A stretch of DNA of 16,827 nucleotides from Asterionellopsis glacialis (Eukaryota > Bacillariophyta > Plagiogrammaphyceae > Rhaphoneidales > Asterionellopsidaceae): positions 1 through 16,827 of the forward strand of contig WKLE02001646.1 in NCBI GenBank assembly GCA_014885115.2. Reading direction: 5' to 3'. This document shows, one piece after another, positions 7,420 to 14,295 of the stretch. The notes under the pieces are model-generated. The model saw nothing but the letters and a program-made list of their open reading frames with translations, ran no database searches and was not told where the DNA came from. The position numbers and the translations under genes were made by a program. Each line of letters opens with the position of its first letter. Position 1 is the stretch's first letter.

Positions 7420-10400
7420 TCAAAAGCTTTATAACCACGCTAAACGCGAGGACTGGTCTGCCGCCGAAAAGCTTCTGAATACTCTAGCGAGTCTCGAACA
7501 TTCTTCTTTGGATAGTGGTAAATTGATGTTGTTACCAACAACGAAGGATCCATCACAAAATACACCTCTCCATCTTGCAGTAGAATCAAATGCTCCTCCT
7601 CAGATAATACGTCAATTGCTCAAAGTACTCGATCCAACGTGTTTCGAACCAAACAAATGGTGGCATACACCATTGCACATAAGTGCAGAGTGTGGTCTTG
7701 GAGACGCAGATCATGTTGAAACTCTCCGACACTTGATTATGGCCTATCCCTCCGCTGTTAACATGGCAGATCGAAGAGGACAAACACCAATTGATCTATT
7801 ACTTGAAAGAATGGCAGACGAAGAGGAAGAATTCTTATCTCAAGATCAGGCAGCAGAATTGATCCCAATGTTGGTACGAGCATGGTCCAAGAAAAGTTCA
7901 AAAACCACAGCAACGAATCAAAGCCCAACCAACAACGAAACTCCACTTCATAAAGCATGCGCACTGCAGAACCTCCCTCTTTACATCTTTCAACTTATGA
8001 TAGAAGAAGATCCAAGTATGATACTTGAGACAGATAGTCAAGATTGCACACCACTCCATTTGGCTAGTATGAACGATGACGATGACTCTGTTGAGCGTGT
8101 CAAATTATTGTGTAAGTTCAATCCTAATAAGAAGGATTCAAATGACAAACGAAATCCGCTTCAAGTTCGTGACAAACTTGGACGGACACCATTACACAGT
8201 GCTATATTTTGGTTTTCATCTACCGAACTTATCCGTACTCTAGTCAAGGCTTGCCCCCCGAGTATTCATATCCGAGACAAGCAGAACCATACACCTGTTC
8301 AAGTATTTTGTGACATCAATGAATTAACAGGAGGCGATCCTGAAGATGAGTACGTGCGGAATGTCACAGAAACAACAAGAGCCTTAGTGAACAAAGGGAA
8401 ATCAGGTGGGGCAGGGGCAATTTCATCAAAAGAACTTCACAACGCACTTGAAATTGAAAATTGTCCAACTGATCTTATTCGGTTATTTGTAAGAAGATAT
8501 CCACAGCAGGCATCACAAAAGGATAAGAACGGGAATCTTCCTTTACATAAGTTTGCCACGGCTAAATTGTCACCACAGGGCAGCAGTAGCGGACAGAATA
8601 CTGAAAATATCATTAGGGAATTGGTAGAGGCCTATCCATTCGCTACGCGGATACCCGATTCTAATGGAATCTTACCTCTTGGTTTGTTCATTAGTTCAGG
8701 TAGATACACCTGGAACGATGGTCTTCGATACATCTTTGCTTCGCACCCTGGAGCTGTTGTTGATCAAGGTCTCGATTCCTTCAGTATGAACACCTTGTTA
8801 TCAAAACTAGGGAAACAACTGTCATCAACAATGCTGTTCCAACTGTTGCAAAATGCTCCCTACTTGGTAGAACGACATGATGGGGTTCCTGAAGAAAACG
8901 TTCCATCAAACATGAAAATGACCACCGGCGGTATTAAACAATTGGACCCACCAGGAACAAGGAAAGCCATGCGCGAAGAAGACATTATTGATCAAATCAA
9001 AGAAACGGATGAATCACACCACGATGAAACTACTAAATTGAACAAGGAGTTACATTCTGTACATTCACAGTTGATCCGAGTTCAAGCAGAATTAAAAACT
9101 TGTAAAGCTGGGAATGCCGCCTTGCGTAGCAAATTGGAAAATGCGGAAAAAAATAACATTGCAGACGCTGCTGCCACAAACTTGGAACATGAAAAATCTC
9201 TTCGGAGGAAATTAGAATTCGAGTTGGAAACTTTTAAGACGCAATCAGATTCTCATTTGAGCGAGATTGACCGATTATATGAAGTAATGGCGACTCTCAT
9301 GGAAGAAAATGAAAACTTGAAACAAGAGTCAATATCAAACATCAATGAACAAGAAAAACTTTCACAACAATTAGAGGCTTGCAGGGCCGAAAATGCCTCA
9401 TTGAAGAATGAAGTAACCTCATCTAAAGACGACGCCAAAAACAAAAGAGTATTACAAGAGTTAGAAACAAGTAAGGCAGAAAATGTTACCCTATGCACAA
9501 AGATCAAAGAAATGGAGGACAAGATTAAGACGGCAGAACAATCACAAGCTGAAACTGTTGGCCGTCCATCGACATTGAACGATGACTTATTATTACGAAC
9601 AAAGCTTGAATTAGAAGTTGAAGATTTAAGAAGAATTGTGGCATCCGCAGCAGATGAGAGGTACATTCTTCTAGCACGGTGTTCTGTGAAAGAAAAAGAA
9701 AACAGTCAACTTCAAAAGGACCTGGAAGATGCACTCAAAATCAAGGAAGAGTATGAAATACTCAAGAAGGAAACAGAGGTCGAAAAGGAACGTATTCAAC
9801 ATCAAGAGGACCCACAAGATACACTCAAGATCAAGAAAGAGTGCGAGCAACATCAAAAGAATGAACATAATCGCAACGACTCTGATGATTGTGATACTAC
9901 TGCTAATTCTACAATAAGTAGAAACAGTACTTTCAGTGAAGAATCATCATCATCAGAAGACAAATCCACTGTCATGAGTTCCCCAAGAAGCTCTAGCGGT
10001 AGTGGAGTCATGAAAGAAACATTATTCCAAACGATAATGCTTCTTAAAAGTGATTCATTGGAGGAAGACGTCACCGTTGACGACGATGAAAACGAAGTTG
10101 ATATTCTGCTTGATACAACAGAATTACAAGATCTCCCCATTTCCAACAAATTCGAATCTACTTTAGTCGACTCCTGGAAGCGACGAGCTGAATCGAGGGT
10201 AGCACAAAGAGATGATTGGAAGGAAAAATGTCTTTCACTTGAAAATGAAATACGAAAACTTCAAGAAGAACTTCTTGCTGCTGCATTGCATCAAACGGAA
10301 AATAAATTACTTCAAAAAGAAATTAAATTCATGACTAAGCGATACAAGAGACCCAAGCTGCGATCTATCAAGGAAGAAAAGGAAAGAAAGAGAAGAATAA

Positions 10401-10426
10401 AAGCCAATATTGATCGAAGCAATTGA
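7403..10426 (+). CDS. Ankyrin-repeat protein with long coiled-coil C-terminal half
   Basis: One uninterrupted frame of 1007 residues. The N-terminal half holds degenerate ankyrin repeats, seen as TPLH-type motifs at about residues 54-58, 89-92, 128-131, 180-183, 216-219, 262-265 and 379-382, each followed by helical LL/LV segments. Ankyrin repeats bind other proteins, so a scaffold role is likely. Residues ~520-820 are rich in E, K, Q and L with heptad character (coiled coil). An acidic, serine-rich low-complexity linker follows (~825-910), then a second short coiled coil (~920-975) and a basic tail (~977-1000, including KRYKRPK and KERKRRIK) that could act as a nuclear signal. No catalytic domain or membrane segment is seen. 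The start is the first ATG of the frame, in good context (AAAATGA). AATAAA-like signals lie at 10431 and 10584. The exact function is unknown; this is one of many such proteins in stramenopiles. Confidence 0.9.
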   Translation: MNDTNSQKLYNHAKREDWSAAEKLLNTLASLEHSSLDSGKLMLLPTTKDPSQNTPLHLAVESNAPPQIIRQLLKVLDPTCFEPNKWWHTPLHISAECGLGDADHVETLRHLIMAYPSAVNMADRRGQTPIDLLLERMADEEEEFLSQDQAAELIPMLVRAWSKKSSKTTATNQSPTNNETPLHKACALQNLPLYIFQLMIEEDPSMILETDSQDCTPLHLASMNDDDDSVERVKLLCKFNPNKKDSNDKRNPLQVRDKLGRTPLHSAIFWFSSTELIRTLVKACPPSIHIRDKQNHTPVQVFCDINELTGGDPEDEYVRNVTETTRALVNKGKSGGAGAISSKELHNALEIENCPTDLIRLFVRRYPQQASQKDKNGNLPLHKFATAKLSPQGSSSGQNTENIIRELVEAYPFATRIPDSNGILPLGLFISSGRYTWNDGLRYIFASHPGAVVDQGLDSFSMNTLLSKLGKQLSSTMLFQLLQNAPYLVERHDGVPEENVPSNMKMTTGGIKQLDPPGTRKAMREEDIIDQIKETDESHHDETTKLNKELHSVHSQLIRVQAELKTCKAGNAALRSKLENAEKNNIADAAATNLEHEKSLRRKLEFELETFKTQSDSHLSEIDRLYEVMATLMEENENLKQESISNINEQEKLSQQLEACRAENASLKNEVTSSKDDAKNKRVLQELETSKAENVTLCTKIKEMEDKIKTAEQSQAETVGRPSTLNDDLLLRTKLELEVEDLRRIVASAADERYILLARCSVKEKENSQLQKDLEDALKIKEEYEILKKETEVEKERIQHQEDPQDTLKIKKECEQHQKNEHNRNDSDDCDTTANSTISRNSTFSEESSSSEDKSTVMSSPRSSSGSGVMKETLFQTIMLLKSDSLEEDVTVDDDENEVDILLDTTELQDLPISNKFESTLVDSWKRRAESRVAQRDDWKEKCLSLENEIRKLQEELLAAALHQTENKLLQKEIKFMTKRYKRPKLRSIKEEKERKRRIKANIDRSN
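9718..9847 (+). repeat. 90-base internal duplication in the coiled coil
   Basis: The 40 bases at 9718-9757 recur at 9808-9847, about 78% identical by eye and exactly 90 bases (30 codons) apart. They encode DALKIKEEYE and DTLKIKKECE. This is a diverged in-frame tandem duplication within the ankyrin/coiled-coil gene. Confidence 0.75.
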
Positions 10427-12240
10427 TAAAAATAAAAAAAAACCGCAAAGCTTCCGGCCTACCAAAAAGAAAGAAAAGAGAGAAAGAAAAAGAGATACAA
10501 AGAGAGTTATTTTAAAACGAGCACATGTTGTACAAAATAGTTCAAAAGGTGATAATTTGAATGTAGACTGTAGAATATTGTAACAATAAAAAAATCAAGT
10601 TCAATCTGTGAAAGTCTATGTTTTGTTTGTCTCCTACTGATATATTCTCTATTTACTCCAATCGTATCTTGAGAGCTCTTTTTTTGCTAAATTCTACTGC
10701 ATCGTGGTATAGTCTGACAGGGAGACACCAGGAATATCTCAACGTCTAATGTTTTCTATTTTCCACCCAGCAAACTTGTCAATAAGCTTCCGTGATAGGT
10801 GTCCTGTGCGGCTACAAAAGAAGTCACACATGGACAATGATATTCTATAACCCAAGGGCTTGGTAAAGTGCTTGCCCCATAAAAGAATATCAAATCAGTA
10901 ATCCATCGTTAGTACAAGTCTGAGTTAGGGCGTATAAAGAAGGTAGAGGTATTTTACAAAAAAGCCCCAACATCTCGTATCTTTTTGGGATGCCCAAAGA
11001 ATTGAAATTTCTCAGAACCAAGAAAGAGTTATCCTTCTCACTAAGTATGTCATTGGTGAACCAGTTTTCCATTTCTGCTAACTGTTGTTTATATTGAAGT
11101 GGAGTAGCGAAGATACCTCTCCGTTTCTACTAGAGAAATTCACCATTGTTATCCCCTCCATTCACATCCGGCAATCCCAATATCTAGAGGAATTAGACGG
11201 CACTCATCAAGAAGGCTTTCAACGGATGGAGCTGCCTTTCGGTGAACCCCCCCCCACGCACTTCAATCACTTTACCTCCTACCAATTTCTGCCAACAACA
11301 ACCCCAAGAAGAATTGTGAGGTCACTTTGGTGAACCAAATGACTTTTTATTTTTGAAAATGCCGACTGCCTTTTAAAATATGACAAATTGGTACGCATGC
11401 CAAAAACGGCTCGCCACGCCGCGGCGGCATAGGTACTGTGAGTATATAACGGTTAAGAAATGTGCGCGCCAAAAATTGTCTGACTGTGTACGTCTAATTC
11501 GGTTTTCTCTTTTTGGTAGATCTCTACTAGGTCCTACCGATACTTAATAAATCTAAGCCGTCTCCGAGTCCTTGGACCTGGTTATAGAGCAGTATGTACC
11601 AGGTAGTAGTCGTGTTGGAAAATCTTTGAATTTTGGAGGAGCATTTACTATGTACAAGTACATTATCTAAGAAGGGTACACTATTAGATACTGTTGTTTA
11701 CATTGGCAGGATCTTTAAATTTGGTCATACAAACCCATATACAAAATTAATCATAAGCACCGACTGTTCGAACGTCCAAAGTTATAGCCTGTCTAGTTTT
11801 TACGTATCAACACTTAAAAAAAATATCGAACAAGGTAGAATGGATAATGAGCGTCTTGCTTCGTTAGTTGCGGTGTCCAATGTACAGGACTGGTACGAGA
11901 TGATATACCAGACACCATAACAGGCTACCGTTAACAGGTAGATAGCAGCCATAATGAAACAAATAATATTCTTCATTACCTATTTGACAGTTGAAAACGG
12001 TTAACAGTGGGAAATAGGATATGCATAATATATAACGCAATCGCATTGCGTGCGTGCTCTTTCACGGAGTACCTGGTACGAGTATATATTAGCGAAAAAT
12101 TTGCACCTGTGAAAAGAGCCTGAAAACTGGAACAATACCACAAACGGAAGCCCGCCTGCACGCGACGCCGGAAACAGAACGCTGACAGGGAAGATCGGTC
12201 CAGTCTAGGTCCTCTACTCTAGACTAGAGAGAGTCTCGAC
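10427..12240. other. Long intergenic region between the ankyrin and Ubc13 genes
   Basis: The first ~170 bases are the 3' flank of the ankyrin gene, with a 32-base purine-only tract (10464-10495) and an AATAAA-like signal at 10584. The rest shows no recognisable gene; the longest open frames (11085-11333, 11633-11920) lack a supported ATG or familiar protein. Notable small features are a 9-base C run at 11247-11255, the palindrome CGCCGCGGCG at 11417-11426, TACCWGGTA motifs at 11597 and 12070, and TATATATT at about 12084, roughly 300 bases before the Ubc13 ATG, which might be a core promoter. Confidence 0.45.
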
Positions 12241-12297
12241 ATGCCTCTCTCACGAGATCTCTCCGGAGAAAAGGCTTCGTGTCTCCGAAACCCGTAG
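12241..12297 (+). promoter_or_regulatory. Upstream ORF in the Ubc13 leader
   Basis: An ATG at 12241 opens an 18-codon frame that ends at a TAG at 12295-12297, 95 bases before the main ATG and in another frame. Just before it lies the near-palindrome CTCTAGACTAGAG (12217-12229). Whether it is transcribed is unknown; if so, it could lower translation of the E2 enzyme. Confidence 0.35.
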
Positions 12298-12392
12298 AGC
12301 CGGTGTATCGTCGAGCGCAGACGGTCAGTGCCAGTGCACACAAAAAGAGACAACCTCTGGAGAAAGAGAACCGCAGGGGACATCAGAAAAAG

Positions 12393-13272
12393 ATGGCCAG
12401 TAGCGGGGGATTACCAAGACGAATCGTCAAGGTACGCCATTGTGATGTTGTAGATGCCAGTGGATAGATGAAACCCAATTTCCAAGAAAAAGGTGTTGTT
12501 AGTTTGGCACTAGCACTAGCACTAGCACTAGCACTAGCACTAGCACTGCCATGCATTCCAAAGAACAGTGCCTCCCTCGTAGACAATGGAATGTCCTGTG
12601 CTTCCAATGATGGTGTATTTATAAATTGATCAAGAATTTTTCCACTCACGTGTACCCTGTTTTGCTCTTTGTCATTTGCAACCTTTTCTTAATTCACGCG
12701 CAACTTTTAAAAAAATCAATGCGCATTTTTTTGCGGCACACCATAATTCTACTCTTTTTCATCCCGACGCAACACTGTGATGTGATGATTTATTGTGATT
12801 CGCTTTGCAGGAAACGCAACGTTTGATTGCTGAACCGGTGGCAGGCATTAGCGCTACTCCTTATGAGGACAATTTGAGGTACTTTGCTGTGGCTATTGAG
12901 GGTCCTGCTGATTCCCCCTATGAACGTGGTGTATTTCAATTAGAATTATTCTTACCATCTGATTATCCCATGGCACCACCCAAGGTACGATTTTTAACCA
13001 AGATTTATCATCCAAATGTAGACAAATTGGGTAGGATTTGTTTGGATATTTTGAAAGACAAATGGAGTCCAGCATTGCAAATTCGTACAGTCTTGTTGAG
13101 TATCCAAGCCTTGTTGAGTGCACCCAATCCGGACGATCCTCTTGATAATAATGTGGCTGAAGTTTGGAAGAACAATGAAGCGGATGCTCTCAAGCGTGCA
13201 CGAGAGTTTACGGAAAGTTTTGCCATGAAGGGATCCGTAGGAGATGATAAGAAGAAAGCTGCAGCAAAATAA
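12393..13272 (+). CDS. UBC13: Ubiquitin-conjugating enzyme E2, Ubc13/UBE2N type
   Basis: The coding sequence joins 12393-12431 and 12811-13272, giving 166 residues. Ubc13 pairs with an inactive E2 variant (Uev/Mms2) to build Lys63-linked ubiquitin chains, used in DNA-damage tolerance and signalling. The first exon encodes [13 protein letters not shown] and the second continues [10 protein letters not shown], reproducing the conserved N-terminus. The HPN motif is at 80-82 and the catalytic cysteine is C90 in [12 protein letters not shown]. The following [20 protein letters not shown] segment is essentially identical to the human protein, which is strong evidence for this subtype rather than another E2. 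The chain is about 14 residues longer than human UBE2N (152), owing to a few N-terminal residues and a lysine/alanine-rich tail (KKKAAAK). An AATAAA lies at about 13349. The next gene is convergent. Confidence 0.97.
12432..12810 (+). other. Intron of the Ubc13 gene (phase 0)
   Basis: A 379-base GT-AG intron with donor GTACGC and acceptor TTTGCAG. The junction falls between Lys13 and Glu14, and joining restores the universal RIVK-ETQR sequence. It is long compared with the 130-base intron in the CRAL-TRIO gene and contains a hexanucleotide microsatellite. Confidence 0.93.
12507..12547. repeat. Hexanucleotide microsatellite (GCACTA)n
   Basis: 41 bases of uninterrupted GCACTA, about 6.8 units, inside the Ubc13 intron. 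Perfect units suggest recent slippage. Confidence 0.95.
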
Positions 13273-14295
13273 AAAGAAACAACTAACTAAATTCCAAAAG
13301 ACATACAATACACCATATTCAATGTATTGAAGATTCATTGAACATGTAATAAAATATCTGAAAATTGAAAAGGATAATGCTCTCTGTAATACCGAGTATA
13401 TTTTAATTTTCAATTCTTGCTGTGAGTGCGTGTGTGTCCGTCAAAAGAAGAAAAGAAAGAGAACGTTTGTTTCGTTGTTTGCAGAAAGTGCTCATCTATC
13501 TGTCCCTCCCTAAAAGCAGAAATTTAGCGAATTATAATACAATTCTTTGTGTCTCAACTTTGAATTACTTGGATACAATTGTTGTACGTGGTGTGTACAA
13601 AAGCTACACATGATGGTAAATTATGAGGAGTTCTAGAGATTAGATTCGTACACTTCGAAAGCATTCGATATCTTTCTCTATAGGTCTAGATCTATATATC
13701 TAGAATCAGAGACAGCTTTGACATCACCACGCACAGTAGAACTAGTCCATATTGTTGTCTCTATGCGTCATCAAACGAAAGGCAATCAAAGTTTCTTTCA
13801 TTGTTTCACAAAATAATTCTATTGGTTTCACATTTCGTGAACGAGAGCCAGTAGTAGCACCAAAATCATCTTACAGGTGGCTCTCTCGTTTACTTCTACA
13901 AAGTCAGCTTTCGGAAGCACACGCTGGGTGGATGTTGGCTAACCCTGATGGTGGACCATTACAAAATTCTGTAGAATTAGGTGGACCATTCCCAGGAAAA
14001 AAGTCGAATTCTTCTACTTTAGTTCTAAAATTGTGCACATTATAGCAATGGAAGGACAAGCCAATGCGTAGTATAGGGACGTCGGTTATCCAAGTATTGA
14101 TTGTTTGTTTTATTATTGGTGTTACTTTCTGTGCAACAGAGATACTGACACCTGGTACACAACAATTCTCCAATATAATAGTTATGCATTGTCATGAGTA
14201 CTGTAGTCAAAAGTATTTGACTTTTGGTTGACCCCCCTTTCTACAATAGTTCAGTTCCCCTTTCTACAATAGTTCAATTTACCTAAGCAGTCGTC
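13273..14295. other. Convergent intergenic region
   Basis: The spacer between the Ubc13 and right-edge genes. It has AATAAA at about 13349 for Ubc13, a near-palindrome TCTAGATCTATATATCTAGA at 13685-13704, a TACCTGGTA relative (CACCTGGTA) at 14150, and a 23-base tandem duplication before the stop of the minus-strand gene. Positions 13752-14045 stay open on the plus strand and 13904-14173 on the minus strand, but neither frame resembles a known protein or has a convincing start. Confidence 0.5.
14234..14279. repeat. Two-copy 23-base tandem repeat
   Basis: CCCCTTTCTACAATAGTTCA occurs at 14234 and again at 14257, with GTT or ATT after each. It lies within about 60 bases downstream of the stop codon of the minus-strand gene, in its 3' untranslated region. 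Confidence 0.85.

Noticed and set aside
9253..9666. Minus-strand open frame of 137 codons opposite the ankyrin gene
   Set aside because: A shadow of the coiled-coil codons (serine- and leucine-rich when read backwards). No start context or domain.
11633..11920. 95-codon plus-strand frame between the ankyrin and Ubc13 genes
   Set aside because: It starts at TTG, shows no family resemblance, and has no splice partners that make a longer product.
12383..12649. Minus-strand frame with a Ser-Ala run
   Set aside because: The Ser-Ala run is just the GCACTA microsatellite read in one frame. It lies in the Ubc13 intron.
12994..13413. Minus-strand open frame of 139 codons opposite Ubc13
   Set aside because: It is the complement of a highly conserved coding exon, whose sequence constraint explains the open frame. 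No protein features.
13752..14045. 97-codon plus-strand frame and an overlapping minus-strand frame (13904-14173)
   Set aside because: Both lack a good ATG and a known domain. Possibly a decayed exon, but the sequence gives no way to support that.
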